A stretch of 64,000 bases of DNA from Planoprotostelium fungivorum (Eukaryota > Evosea > Variosea > Cavosteliida > Cavosteliaceae). The notes beneath the pieces were generated by a model that saw only the letters and a list, made by a program, of their open reading frames with translations, was not told where the DNA came from and did no database searches. The stretch covers positions 62,001 to 126,000 of the forward strand of contig MDYQ01000011.1 in assembly GCA_003024175.1 (NCBI GenBank). The letters run 5' to 3'. The position numbers and the translations under genes are program-made. This document shows positions 34,401 to 45,435 of the stretch, piece by piece (the stretch's first letter is position 1; each line of letters starts with the position of its first letter).

Positions 34401-35286
34401 ACGGATGATGCAACGAAGATCCAATCTAAGGCATCTTTGAATGCTGTGCGTGGTGGTGAGCTCGTCTGATTGGCACTGATTTGTTTCAGTGATGATGAGG
34501 AGGAGTCGATTACAGGAGGAGATCGGGGAAGAAGTTCCACCAGGTGATGGATAAGATCATGAACAAGTTGAAGGTAAACATGCCGATGGCGTAGAGAGAT
34601 AGAAAGAGCTTTCCTCGAAAACTATTTGGGTTAGTGTGTCGAAGGTGATGGAACATGAAGATCTCTCACGTTCGCTGAGATAACATGATGCCAGCGAAAA
34701 CGGTGATCATCTCCATCACTTTGGCCGAACTGACAAATTGTTGATAGAGATTGATGTCTCTGCTTCCAGACATATAGCCATCATTGGCCGCTCTGGCCAA
34801 AAGAAGGTCGACTCCAACGAGAGCGTATCCCATTCCAATACTCAAGAAGAAACCGTGAGAATGTTGCAGCTATCTCGATTGAGCTCTCTCGTGTTTATGA
34901 TGGATGTGAGGAGTGACTCACTTTACATAGACAAAAGATGACGGAGGATAGGATGCAGAGGACGAAACTGATGACATTGGCCAGGTACAGGAAGAAGCTT
35001 ATTCCAATGGCCAGTGTGGTCAAGACACAACTGCAGAGAAGGACGGCCGTACTACATATCAGCACCGTCTTCTGCGATGTGAGAACCATCAGGCATCTCA
35101 ATAGAAATCTTCTGCTGGGAAGAAAGCATGATTCCTCTTCTGATGGAGTGATATGTGATATCTTTGTGGCCAACTCATTGACTTGAGTGTTGCTGTTCTC
35201 TTCGTTGATGAAGATAACGTCTGGACTGGGTATGCACAATGTGTTCCTCGGTGCTTGAGGAGGTGAACGACTTCCACCTGCCCTCA
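31434..35286 (-). CDS. Hybrid sensor histidine kinase with multi-TM N-terminus, PAS, HisKA, HATPase and two receiver-like domains
   Basis: ATG at 35286 opens M-R-A-G-G-S-R-S-P-P-Q. About seven hydrophobic segments lie between 34,115 and 35,100 (such as T-A-V-L-L-C-S-C-V-L-T-T-L-A-I-G-I and S-Y-A-F-L-F-I-S-I-G-L). A PAS-like domain follows (A-I-V-V-L-L-N-H-D-G-Q-F-V-H-I-N-R), then HisKA with phospho-His in S-N-V-S-H-E|L-R-T-P-L-N-C-I-I-G, and HATPase (D-S-G-V-G-I-P, G-T-G-I-G-L-A-I). A degenerate receiver (Y-V-V-L-L-L-E-D-S...L-I-V-D-H-S-L) precedes a complete one (M-V-V-D-D-N-K-T-N-L-K-V-M, then C-I-F-M-D-Y-Q-M-P-V-K-D-G). It senses an unknown signal at a membrane and starts a His-Asp phosphorelay, as in Dictyostelium development. 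The H-E|L-R-T join uses the CGTTGTAG acceptor at 33423. Confidence 0.9.
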
Positions 35287-35561
35287 TCAATCGATGAGAG
35301 GCCGATGATCTTCAGGTGGTGTCCAGCTGTTCAATGAGTGAGAGGTGGTCAGCCAGAGGACCCTTGGTCGGATAAAAAACGTCAGGAAGATATTATCAAT
35401 GGGTGGAATTCTCACAGAGAACCTGCGTTGCTGTCACTCTAAAGGCGTTGAATTCGACCATCGTGTCTACCCCTCTTACCTAAAGAGGGACACTCCCTTA
35501 TGCGAGTCGACAACAGCCGCTCCCCCTTCGAAGGAGGAATAAAAGAATCTTGACCCCAGCC

Positions 35562-35569
35562 TTTATTTA
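35562..35569 (-). terminator. Stop codon abutting a poly(A) signal at the 3' end of a minus-strand transcript
   Basis: On the minus strand GTG TAA is followed at once by ATAAAGG, so TAA (35567-35569) and AATAAA (35562-35567) share a base, as at Hsp104. It would be the end of the longer form of the LKB1-like gene. Confidence 0.45.
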
Positions 35570-35773
35570 CACTGTCATACTCCCCGTGCTGTTGGACAGC
35601 TGCATCGGCCTTCTGACGTCTCTCATGCTGTAGAGGTCATGTGTGGTGATGTCGTGTGTTCCTCTCTCTTGTGTGACTCACCTTCCCTGCACGTCCACTC
35701 GTCCCTGTGGCATGACAATCACATCATGAAACAGAAGAGTTCCCCTTTCGATGCAAAACGTATCACATGTCTA

Positions 35774-37102
35774 TTAACATATGACACAGCTGCCTCCCTT
35801 CTCCTTTGGAAAGGCAGTCTTGGGCAGGCTGAGTGGTACAAAGTCTTCCTCCTTCTTCATCGGCTTCATCATCCAGGGATGAGTCTGGATCTGATGGATC
35901 GAGTATCTCCTCTTCGGGTCGGCGTCCATGACGCCACGCAGGAGAGAAGAGAGGCTACCCTCTAAATCGTCGGGGAACTCGATGTCTGCCTTCGAGATGT
36001 TCTCCATCAGCTTCTTCATGCCTCCGGTGGTTTGGAAGGCATACTTGCCGACGACCATCTGCGGGCGTGAGAAATAAAATCGAATAAAATGGATTTACCT
36101 CGTAGAGAACCATACCGGCGGCCCAGATGTCCATGGCAGGTCCAGAGAAGGCACACTGTCTAGAGGCAACCTCGGGGGGCTGATAGGCAGGAGAGCCGTG
36201 ACGATGGATGCGACTGGATACAGATCCTTCGCTGGAAGAGCTACCGCTGGAGCGATAGAGGCTGTCCGAGTTGGTGATGGCGAGTTGCTGCCTTCTGGCT
36301 TCCCTCTCTTCGTTCTCGGTTTCGCCATCGTCGATGGAACATGTGACTCCAAAGTCGGATAATTTGACGGAGCCCTCAGTAGTCAACATGATCTGAAGAA
36401 GATGTGAGAAGATGGAACCATGGAGATGGATGGTATCACATTCTCGGGCTTGACATCCCTGTGGACGAGACCTTTGGAATGAAGGTAGTGGAGGGACTTG
36501 ATAAGTTGACGGAAGATGCGGCGTGCCTGTTTGGCGGGAATCTTGCCAGCTCCTCTGTCGAGCAGCTCTCTAACAGAGCCACCACCAACGTATTCGAGTA
36601 CCAGGTAAGCCTTCTCTGCTTCTTCGTCTCTCCAAAACTCAATAAACTTGATGCAATGTCGATTGTCAATGTGTCTCATGATATCGATCTCGGATTGGAT
36701 GCCTGATTGAGGTCAGTTGAGAAGGAAAAAGGTACGGGCGACTCACCTTCTACGCCTCCTGGAATGTTCCTTAATTTTCTATCTGTGATAATCTTCATGG
36801 CATGCCTCTTATTAGTCTTGGTGTCAAGGACTTCCTTGACCACTCCATAGGAGCCTGTGACTTTGTTAGATGGGTTCAGATGGGCAAACATTTTTCATCG
36901 ATGGATCCATTTCCATACCTTCTCCTATCTGCTCCCCGATAATATACTGCCTGATCTTCTTACAGGCATGCAAGTTCTTCACAGAAACTTGATTACAGTT
37001 GATCCTCTTGGTACACCTTTGTTTGGGTATATTATCTCCACTCGGGGGCTCATCTTCACCCGAAGACTCGCTCGACGTGCTCGAGTGAGTTGCAATGGTC
37101 AT
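35774..37102 (-). CDS. LKB1/STK11-like serine/threonine kinase with C-terminal CaaX box
   Basis: The start at 37102 gives a Ser-rich N-terminus, then I-I-G-E-Q-I-G-E-G split by an intron from S-Y-G-V-V-K-E-V-L. The ATP Lys lies in H-A-M-K-I-I-T, the catalytic loop is L-V-H-R-D-V-K-P-E-N-V, and D-F-G is in V-K-L-S-D-F-G-V-T. The activation segment G-S-P-A-Y-Q-P-P-E-V-A and the run K-L-R-N-I-P-G-G match LKB1 (G-S-P-A-F-Q-P-P-E-I-A; K-L-R-R-I-P-N-G) rather than other kinases. An acidic and Ser-rich insert of about 45 residues follows D-F-G. LKB1 activates AMPK-type kinases with STRAD and MO25. The reading frame ends G-G-S-C-V-I-C-stop, a prenylatable CaaX as at the LKB1 tail. An alternative splice would replace this tail by another ending at 35567. 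Confidence 0.85.
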
Positions 37103-37848
37103 TTTGAAGCTTTCTCTGTTGTGATGTAATGATTGCTCGTTTTCTTTCAGACTGCGTCCTCATCAGCAACTGTTCGCCGCCCACACCTCTGATAGAGGTC
37201 CTCTATCTCTCACCTCCGCCCTGCGTGTCTCTATTGTATCTGGCTGTCTTCCCTTCGTCTTGAGAAACACAGTCACACCTCGGCAGAGATTTCTTCGAAC
37301 CGACGGCCGTTTTGTCTCCTTTCCCGAAGTTGGAAGTCCACAGGAAATACGAGCAGCAACCGCGTGTCTTCTCTGTGAGATCTTCGCTTATCTAAGCTTC
37401 CTCTTCTATATCTGTGCCTTTGGTGCCCCCGAAACAGCTTCCTGGTACTGGAATGGATCTAAGATATGGCTCCGGCCCTTCCTTAGCATTATACCTTCAG
37501 GCGTAGTTTCGGGGCGAAGCAAAGTTGGGTGAAGGGTGCTCCCTGCCCAGGAAGGGCACACAAGAGATGAATTATAGATGAATCTCGTGGTCTGCAAGCG
37601 GGAGATGATGTCTGGAACGTGCGTCCTTTCATCGACACTTCACTCGAATTATTGGGACACCTCCTCTGTTCGGTTCTGTCGGTTTCCCGCCCAGGGCGTC
37701 TTGTTGGAAGGCTAATCTACAACGTATGTGTAGGTTCTGCAGCACGTCGCAACCTGGTTTTCAGAGGTAGTTCAGAGAAGACCGACATCATCCAGCACGT
37801 CACGTTAGAACGCCAACCCACGAACGATTAAATCAATAGATCAATAGA
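37103..37848. other. Divergent intergenic region with an unexplained open frame and inverted repeat
   Basis: About 745 bp between the LKB1-like start and the VTT gene start. A plus-strand frame stays open from about 37,128 to 37,532 without any ATG. It includes a hydrophobic stretch (C-E-I-F-A-Y-L-S-F-L-F-Y-I-C-A-F) and W-Y-W-N-G-S. Inside it, CCCCGAAAC (37427-37435) and GTTTCGGGG (37506-37514) form a 9-bp inverted repeat with weaker pairing outside. One motif copy lies at 37715. Nothing is called as a gene. Confidence 0.35.
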
Positions 37849-39047
37849 ATGCCCCACGATGACCCACCCGTTGTTCCATTAGAAGAGGGTGTGCATGTCA
37901 CAGTTGTGGTGGAGAAGTCAAAGGAGCCAGAGGTAATCACCACTACTACTGTCATTGTGGAGGTGATTTCAGCTAACAGCTCATCATTTGGATCTGAAAA
38001 TGCATCAGCCTCCAGTTCCATGGTATAAGAGGACATGGTCATTTGCCAAGACTCACAAACGCATGATGCTGCGCCTGCTCATTTTGATCTTGTTCATCGT
38101 TACCATCGCTGTCACCTTCTTCATTCTCGCCAAGACTGGCGTCTTAGAGAAATTCCTCATTCAATTGAGAAAGGCGGGATATTGGGGTCTCGTCGCTGTG
38201 GCAGTGGGAGAAGTCATCGCAGGCCTTCCCATTCCCAATCTCTTCACCCTCTTTGCCATGTTCGGCGGTTTCGCTTATGGATGGTGGAGAGGTGAGCCAT
38301 CGACCTTCGAATGGAACGATGATAGTCGACAGCCTTCTTGGTGGCTTATCCATTCGCATGCGTGGGTTATTGTGTCGGTTTCCTCTTCAGTCGCAGATTT
38401 CTCAGAGACAGAGTCAAGAAGACCATGGAGGAAGAGGTGATGCATCATGTTGTATGAGACTGACTTCCAAAGTTTCCTCTCTTCAGTGACATCGATGAGC
38501 TGGTAGAACAAGAGGGCTTCAAGTTTGTCACCCTCTTACGCTTCTCTCCCATCCCCTTCGGTATCCTCAACATGTTGCTCGCGGTGAGCTCATTCACATC
38601 ATCAAACTCCAATTGATTCGATTCAGACGACTAAAATCCCTTTTGCTACCTTTGCCTTGGCCGGTATAGTCCCCACAGCCGTGGAGGTCGCCGTCTTCTG
38701 TTACATCGGAACGACTCTCGAGCACATCTCCGAAGCTCTATCGGGTGAGGCATCATTCCACCTCCATCACCTCCATCTCATCTCGATCAGGTGCACACTT
38801 GGGCAAGGTCGAGATCGCCATGATCATCATCAACGTCTTAGCCACCATCTTGTGCATCGTGCTCATCTACTTTATCGGAAAGAAGGCTTACGCGAGATTG
38901 CAAGCGAGAAAAGCCATGGCCTTGGAGAAGAATTCTGATGCAGTTCAAGTCGTCATCGTGACGCAGTCGACAGAGGGAGAGAAAGCAAAGGGAGAAGAAG
39001 ACAAACAACAGACCAACTCCAGCTTTGACACGAAGCCCGCTCTATAG
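37849..39047 (+). CDS. VTT (DedA/TMEM41/VMP1-like) multi-pass membrane protein
   Basis: ATG at 37849 gives an acidic cytosolic start (M-P-H-D-D-P-P-V-V-P-L-E-E). The first TM is L-L-I-L-I-L-F-I-V-T-I-A-V-T-F-F-I-L. The VTT core has G-L-P-I-P-N-L-F-T-L-F-A-M-F-G-G-F-A-Y-G, C-V-G-Y-C-V-G-F-L-F-S-R-R-F and the signature L-L-R-F-S-P-I-P-F-G-I-L-N. The last TM is I-I-I-N-V-L-A-T-I-L-C-I-V-L-I-Y-F-I, before a charged tail ending at 39047. VTT proteins act as lipid scramblases in ER, Golgi or plasma membranes (TMEM41B, VMP1, DedA). Which branch this belongs to cannot be told by eye. About five exons. Convergent with the coiled-coil gene, 79 bp between stops. Confidence 0.85.
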
Positions 39048-39126
39048 ATCTATTTAACACGCACACGATATAAAGACAACGTTACACGCGTTTTGAAGAT
39101 GAAGAGATGATGACGGAGGCTGATGA

Positions 39127-42100
39127 TCAACTGGTTTGCTTTGTTGCAACTTTCTTCTTCGCTCCAGACTTGGGTCCCTTCTTTCTCGGGTCTGCTGCTG
39201 GTGTTGGTTCTGGAGGTGGTGGTGGCTCGTGTTTCTTCGACACTTTCTCTGCCTGAGCGTTCATGGATGAGATCGTTTGGTTGATCTGCTCCGTTATCTC
39301 CTTGTGTTTCGATAGCATATCGTTGACAAACTGAAAGGTTCAAAATGACGACGTCGTGCTACATTCACCTCGCCGCTCTCTTGATGAAACGATTCCATAT
39401 CCGTCTCACTGTACAATGAAGATTCGTTGTGTATTTTCTGCATAGATTCAGTCATCAAGATAGAAAAGTTTGATACCTCCGTGTACTGTTTGGAGAATTC
39501 GGCGATGTTTTTCTCGGCCAATTGTACGTCACGGATCAGAGCTCTCGATCGATTCTGCCACTGACTTAAGAAGGCATTCTTGTTCTGGAACATCATTAGC
39601 CAACGATAGAAACTATTTCCTCACCAGATTGAGATTCCTCTGGATGCTGGATATCTTCTGACTGAGGGGATGCATCACGATGGTTGAAACGGAAGCTCTG
39701 GGTGCGATCACGGTGACCGCTGCGGCAGGTAATCTGACCGAGTTAGGCCACTCGATCTCTGTTATCTACATCTCACATGGTCACAGAATTCGCCGATTCC
39801 GTGGGTAGTTGAAGAGGTGCGACCGTCTGGGGTGTACTCGGCGTCACAGGTGTCCCGACGGAACTTTTCCCGTCAGATCCGTAGAGTGAACGACTCCTCA
39901 CCTGTCCATCTTCTTTAACTTGGACGTCGTACGTTTCATCTTCTGAAGTGCAGCGATGGCTTTGTCCTCCTCCACCCTCTTGTCGTGAGCGATGCGGGCT
40001 TCTTCCTCGCGCTTCAACTTGATGGTGGACATCTCGGTGTCTAAATTCTTCTGTATGTCCTCGATTTGAGTCCTCAGAACCATCTGGTTGTCCACGAAAG
40101 TCTTCACGTGAAATTCTGCCTCTTTGACGAATTTAGCCACCTGCAAGTTGGCCTTCTGCAGTCTCAATGTTAGGTTCTCTCGGAAACTGCCAAAGTTTTT
40201 CTTGTGGCGTTCGAGAGACAGCCTCCTCTCTTCCGCTGCGTCCTCCATGGACTGCCCGAAGGTCTTCTTCATGTCTCTCAGCGTCTGCTCCAGATCGTGA
40301 GAGCCAGACTGCAGCTCGTTTTCGATGGAGAAAGCCCACGAGATCTCATCTTCGATGGTATCTGATCGAGTGAGATGGATGTCACAATGATGGTGATCTC
40401 ACGGTCTGACGTTTCCACCTCGGTGTCGTTGAGATAATTGAGGACGAGGACTCTTCGAAAACGTTCGATGGTGGAATCGTCGATAAATTTGAGTTCTATG
40501 ATCGGTTTACCATCCAAGGTGGGGATTTTGACCAGATTGAGCAGGTTGGTCACGGAGATCTGTTCGGTGTGAATCGCTAACGAACATTCACGTCTCACCT
40601 GCTCGACCGTTTCTTCCACAGCAGGATTCTCTAACGTCTTGCTCTTGGAAGGCACAACTCGTTTCTTGTCGTCTTTTCTAGCACCCCTTGCCGAGGTCTT
40701 TACGGTGGTCGCAGCCGGTTTCATTTCTTCCGTCGGTGGTGGTTTCAGGAAATTCGGGATCGTCTCCGGAGATTTCGATTTGAGTGTGTAACGATTGCCA
40801 GAGTGGCACTCGATCGCATTCGGGTTGTGCATCACTGCGTTGTACAACAATTGAGTGGATATCTTTGTGAGATGAGAGAGAGACGAGAGAGGATGAGTCA
40901 TCTTACGTTCTTCGGACGAACTGGCCCCGATTTTCGAACCTTTGCGTGATCGTTACCGTGAGTCTTTGCAAGGTTAAATCGCTCCACCAGAGCAGATCTC
41001 TCACCTCTTTGGACACGTTCGAGACAGATCGTGATGCGAGGTTATTGTCCGATTCAGAAGGTAGAGGCTGTCATCTTTCAGAAAGGATACGGAAAGATGG
41101 CTTACGCGGTCCTGCACAAGAGGGGTGGCTGGCGACACCGCACTGTGAGACGGTGGATCCAAGGCTCTCTTGCTCCACGCCGGTGTGTGAGATCGAGTGG
41201 GATGGTTAGCCGTAGGGGGAGGGATGATCTCGGCCTCTACGCCAAAGTGTGATAATACTTTCTTCTCGTAAGAGGGCATCTCCTCTCTCACGTGGTGAAT
41301 GTATTTCTCAAAGACTTCTTGGATCATCTTCTCTTTGAAGGCCAGTAATTCTGAGTGTGTGAATTTCCCATATCGTGAAGGATATGAATGGATCATCACC
41401 TTGTTCTGCGCTCGTGACGACTTCGTCTTTTGATGATTCGGATGGGTCACTGTGTTGCTGAACGATATCACCCAGCATGACTGTTCAAGATCGGTCATTT
41501 TACGTCCTATGAATCTCACCTTGCATCTGTAACTTCTTCTGTGCTAATGCCTCCAAGTGTAGATCGGTCTGTCTCTTGTATTCCGTCTCGGCTTCCGTTC
41601 TCAGTGATCGAAGGTGATGCTTGTGTCTCGTGAAGAGTTGGACACCCCCTTCAACCATCTTGATCATCCAGTCGATCTGAACCTTAGACGTTCTATCTGT
41701 ACAGAATCCATTCAGCCACACGAGAGGATGCAATGACTCACATTGTATCAATAGACTTTCCGAGAGCTGTTGGATGAGCTCTCTCGCCTCTGTCGTCCTC
41801 TTGTTGGTATCGGCAGTGAATTCTGAATATAAATGAGAGACGTTCACATTCGTGACTCACCCTCGTAGATCGAATTCAACACTTCGGGAGGTTCAGCTGC
41901 GAGCTGTCTCGTCTTCTCCTGAAACTCTGACAAGCTCACTCGAAGGTTGGCCTCCATTCCATCTTCTAACGCAGTGAGTTCACCCAGAAACTTCTTGTGG
42001 ATCGTTTCCTGCTCGTTCAGCGCCGAATTGAGACCCCTGATCCATTCTTCCATATTCCACGTACCCTCGCATTTTGGAGAATATGTGGGAATGTCTTCAA

Positions 42101-43215
42101 ACTGATCTCCGTGTGAGAGGTCGATGTGATGCACTATGTCACCTTCTCCATCAGATCTTCGTGTACAGTTGAAAGGGCTAAAGATGTATTTTGGATGATA
42201 CCAGATCGATAAGGCGAAGTCTGGTACTCCTTGATGATCTCCTTCATAGAAGCTGATCACATCGATGAGCGGATGATTTCAGGAGTCGCTCACTCAATAA
42301 GAGTTGATGTTGGATCTGCCTGCATCTCTTCTGTTTCACGGTCCAAGTGTTCAGGCACCTCTGAGCAAATCGAATGTGATCTGTGCTCAGTTTGTGGATG
42401 ATGGAGTGATGATTCTGTGAGTTCGCGATGATGGCGATATTCAGCTGAAAAATCTCTTCCTAATTTCGATCATAAACCTAACTGTTAAAGAAACATTGGA
42501 ATTTACCTTCAGAGGAGTGACACAATCTACCGGGTGAGGGTGGCGAATTTGAGAGAGTTGAATATACAGCTCCTTCACGAACGTTACCCATCGATTCGTC
42601 GCACCATCTCACCTTCATCTCTTGCTCGATTCGTTGTCTCCTCTCGTCTTCGATTCCATCCAACTCCATCTCTAACCCTCGGATCATGATCCTCTGCTGA
42701 TCGATGTTGTCATTCACACGATGTTGAATGTCATCCAGACTGGACAGAGGGATGATTGGTAGATTCTCTTCGCTGAGTTCTTCGTTCAACGCGAAAGTTA
42801 AGGCTGATGGATTTAGAGGAGTCCGAGAGGATGATCACCTTTGACGCTGTTTGCAAGAGACTCTTGAAAACGGTCTAAAAGTTCCTTCAGCTTCGATGCA
42901 AGATCTAGATTGATATTTGATCGATTCGTTTCGTAAGCGGACATGACAGATTGTCTCCTGCTTTTGATCAGCTGAAATTGCAACGATGATCGTCCACATG
43001 TCATCCTGAGCTCTCTCGATCTTCTTCAAGAATTGGTCTGAATGATTCGAAGATCCCTTCTTATGCAGCTCTCCATAATCATCATCCAATCTTTGAATGG
43101 CAGCAGTCTCCATCAGCCTCTGTTCTAAAGGTCCGTCACCATCTGCATTTCCTGAGAGACGTTCAATGGCTAACGTGGACGATCCATCACCTGCTGTCCT
43201 TCGTGCAGTTCTCAT
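39127..43215 (-). CDS. Large coiled-coil protein, family uncertain
   Basis: The start at 43215 opens M-R-T-A-R-R-T-A-G-D-G-S. About 15 exons follow, rich in heptad-like L/I/E/K/Q runs: I-R-G-L-E-M-E-L-D-G-I-E-D-E-R-R-Q-R, L-S-L-E-R-H-K-K-N-F-G-S-F-R, I-T-E-Q-I-N-Q-T-I-S-S-M-N. The C-terminus is Pro-rich and then basic (P-P-P-P-P-E-P-T-P, K-K-V-A-T-K-Q-T-S). Roughly 1,000 residues with no enzyme motif, TM segment or signal peptide. The layout recalls ciliary coiled-coil proteins such as CCDC180 (DUF4455/DUF4456), and an IFT gene lies in the same window, but I cannot confirm that. The start is 91 bp from the divergent KCTD-like gene. Confidence 0.7.
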
Positions 43216-43306
43216 CGCTGCGAAAAATGTCCACGAAAGGCGAAAATAGGATATCGCAGATGTGCGAAATCTTCTAGTATTCGCGAATCATTTTTCACCC
43301 AACACG
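43216..43306. promoter_or_regulatory. 91-bp divergent promoter region
   Basis: Both flanking start codons face away from this short A+T-leaning stretch. It must serve the coiled-coil gene and the KCTD-like gene unless promoters overlap coding exons. No known element is evident. Confidence 0.35.
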
Positions 43307-44036
43307 ATGGCTGGTGATACTTCATCGAGGTTCGCAATGATTGTTCTGTTTGATGAGGATGACTGATCATCATTCAGCTGTACGTATGACATGATGACAA
43401 TCAATGTTGGGGGAACTACATACGTTACATCGAGAGACACGCTCTTGAAAGGTGAATAAATAGACGATACATCGTCTAAATCGATCAGGAGAGACCATGC
43501 TGAGTAAAATGTTCAGCGGTCGCTTCAAGATTGGAAAAGATCCCAATGGAGATCCATTCATAGACAGAGATGGAACACATTTTAGACATATACTCAATTA
43601 TTTGAGGTCTGGTCGGTGCTCTCTGCCACAGGTGATCATGCATTGGTATCCTGTGACATCTAACTCCGTCAGGACGTAACTATCCTCGAAGAGCTACAGA
43701 TCGAGGCAGACTATTATCAGATATCTGGTCTTTCTTACCTCATCGAACTCGAATTAAAGAAGGCCATGCGAATGCAATATTGCAAGGTGAAATCTGGTCT
43801 CCGATCATCTCTTCTCGGCTCATCTCAACCAGGTGCTGTGCAGTGGCGATTGGATTGGACAACTCAATTACCTGGTGGACAAAGGATGGGAGATCTACAA
43901 ATTTATCACAGAGACAGAATCGAAGTACAGAGAGCTCGATGATTACGGAAAGCAGCTCAAGAATGGTATTGGGTGGTACGACACACAAACGCAGTGCATA
44001 TTACTGAAGAAGCCTCTACCTCCCATCCCATTGTAG
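43307..44036 (+). CDS. KCTD-like BTB/POZ (T1) domain protein
   Basis: A short first exon (M-A-G-D-T-S-S) joins to M-M-T-I-N-V-G-G-T-T-Y-V-T-S-R-D-T-L-L-K, then M-L-S-K-M-F-S-G-R-F, D-P-F-I-D-R-D-G-T-H-F-R-H-I-L-N-Y-L-R and E-A-D-Y-Y-Q-I-S-G-L-S-Y-L. This is the T1-type BTB fold of KCTD proteins and Kv channels. No TM segments follow, so it is not a channel. Instead a tail of about 70 residues has S-K-Y-R-E-L-D-D-Y-G-K-Q-L and ends P-L-P-P-I-P-L. KCTD proteins form pentamers and often bridge substrates to Cullin3 ubiquitin ligases. The first exon uses an unusual GTTCGC donor. If that is wrong, the protein starts at 43391. Confidence 0.85.
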
Positions 44037-44276
44037 AGGTTCAGCAGCAGAGTTTGTGAATTTGTAGAGATAAACGGATCGGTTTTCTGTTTTCCGTGAT
44101 GATAGAGACCGGGTTCGTGTGATGAATCAGTTGTGAATCTCATCCCTCTCTTCTTCAATGCATCTGTCTCTTCACCTGCAGAAAGGTGAGTTTTGCATTT
44201 TCGGCTTTTATTCGAAATACAAAGCGCACCACGTGAGGCGGGAAATTCAAATTCATCTCCCCTCTCCACCATTGCA

Positions 44277-44827
44277 ATGGCTGACTCGGATGCAATGGAA
44301 ACAGTCGATAAAGTGACAGAGAGCACATCAGAGGAGGGAACGAGAAAGAGGGCGAGTGATAACCCATTGGGTTTACCTCTCTCTCGTGTGAAGCGCATCA
44401 TACTCTCCGATGGAGATGTGAAGCATATATCGGGCGAGGCGGCGTCCATGATTGCAAGAGCCACGGTAAGATATTCTGGATGGATTATGTCCGACTCATC
44501 CAATCAAGGAACTGTTTATAGAATCGATGGTGCAAGAAGCGTACAAAAATACAAAGAAGGAAAAGAGGAAACTGTTGGCTCAAAAAGACATCTGTGAGTA
44601 TCATCACTTATCCTGGATGACACACAACGATTATCGACCGCTGCTGAACGCTCATAGTAAAATGTGTACAGACCGTAGATCAATTTGAATTTCTAACCGG
44701 TGAGTGATGATTCGTATCATCATTAAAAATGTGGGTTGTTGCTCATCTGAGAGCAGATCTCCTCGTTGAACGACCAAAAGCAAACTTGTTCGGTGCAACA
44801 CCATCAAGTAATACCAATTCTTCATAA
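44277..44827 (+). CDS. Histone-fold protein of the Dpb3/POLE4 (CHRAC, NF-YC-like) type
   Basis: Four exons splice to about 128 residues: an acidic start (M-A-D-S-D-A-M-E-T-V-D-K) and the histone fold L-P-L-S-R-V-K-R-I-I-L-S-D-G-D-V-K. Then S-G-E-A-A-S-M-I-A-R-A-T joins to E-L-F-I-E-S-M-V-Q-E-A-Y and K-R-K-L-L-A-Q-K-D-I, then V-D-Q-F-E-F-L-T and a polar tail ending at 44825-44827. The K-R-K-x-L-x-x-x-D-I and V-D-x-F-x-F-L pattern fits POLE4/Dpb3 of DNA polymerase epsilon, or a CHRAC remodelling subunit, rather than NF-YC, which has a different end. It would pair with a Dpb4/POLE3-like partner to bind nucleosomal DNA. Confidence 0.85.
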
Positions 44828-45046
44828 ATATACAAAGCTAAAACCACTGCTATGAGCATTCTCCATTGTTCTCAACCCTTCAGACTGTCTTTACCCTCCA
44901 TGATAAGGATCTGTACCTACTGTTTGATTGGACCTGCTCATGCGTTGTCCGCGGCTCGTGGAAGTCTGGCATAAAAATACTTGATGACGTCAAAACATCC
45001 TTGGCGTGACACTAAAACAAAACACGAGCACACACAAGATAGCAAC

Positions 45047-45418
45047 ATGGTCAAGGCAACATTCAACGGAGTCGTCGTCGCAGACGCCGCTAAGACAGAG
45101 AGAGTGGATGGTGACTCTCGAACCCATCTTCATCGATTGACCTTCTCAGGCAACCATTATTTCCCCCCAGGATCCTTCGACAAACAGTACTATTCTGACT
45201 CAAACACCCACACCACCTGTGGCTGGAAGGTAATGCTTAGCTCTTAATCTCAATCTCATAATCCCATGCAGGGAGTTGCCAGCTACTACAACTTGAACGT
45301 GAACGGAAAGAACGTCAGCGATGCCGCGTGGTACTATCCCACACCCAAAGATGCAGCGAAGAACATTGCAGGTCACATCGCGTTCTACACCAACAAGGGC
45401 ATCAAGATCGAAGAATAA
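45047..45418 (+). CDS. DUF427 domain protein
   Basis: Two exons: M-V-K-A-T-F-N-G-V-V-V-A-D-A, Y-F-P-P-G-S-F-D-K-Q-Y-Y and T-H-T-T-C-G-W-K, joined over GTAATG...ATGCAG to G-V-A-S-Y-Y-N-L-N-V-N-G-K, A-A-W-Y-Y-P-T-P and I-A-G-H-I-A-F-Y. The C-x-W-K-G-x-A-x-Y-Y and A-W-Y-Y-P pattern is DUF427, a single small beta-rich domain common in bacteria and fungi and of unknown biochemical role. About 107 residues, full length for the family. The TAA stop (45416-45418) sits inside AATAAA. The stop is 17 bp from that of the convergent STE24 gene. In eukaryotes the family may stem from transfer, but the intron and normal base use show it is settled here. Confidence 0.85.
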
Positions 45419-45419
45419 A
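45414..45419 (+). terminator. Poly(A) signal overlapping the DUF427 stop codon
   Basis: AATAAA encloses the TAA stop. The convergent STE24 gene's coding end begins at 45436. Confidence 0.55.
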
Positions 45420-45435
45420 GACATCACTTTATCTT

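Noticed and set aside
43943-44503. 186-aa minus-strand frame
   Set aside because: It is opposite the KCTD-like tail and the histone-fold exon, both of which have clear homology. It is a shadow.
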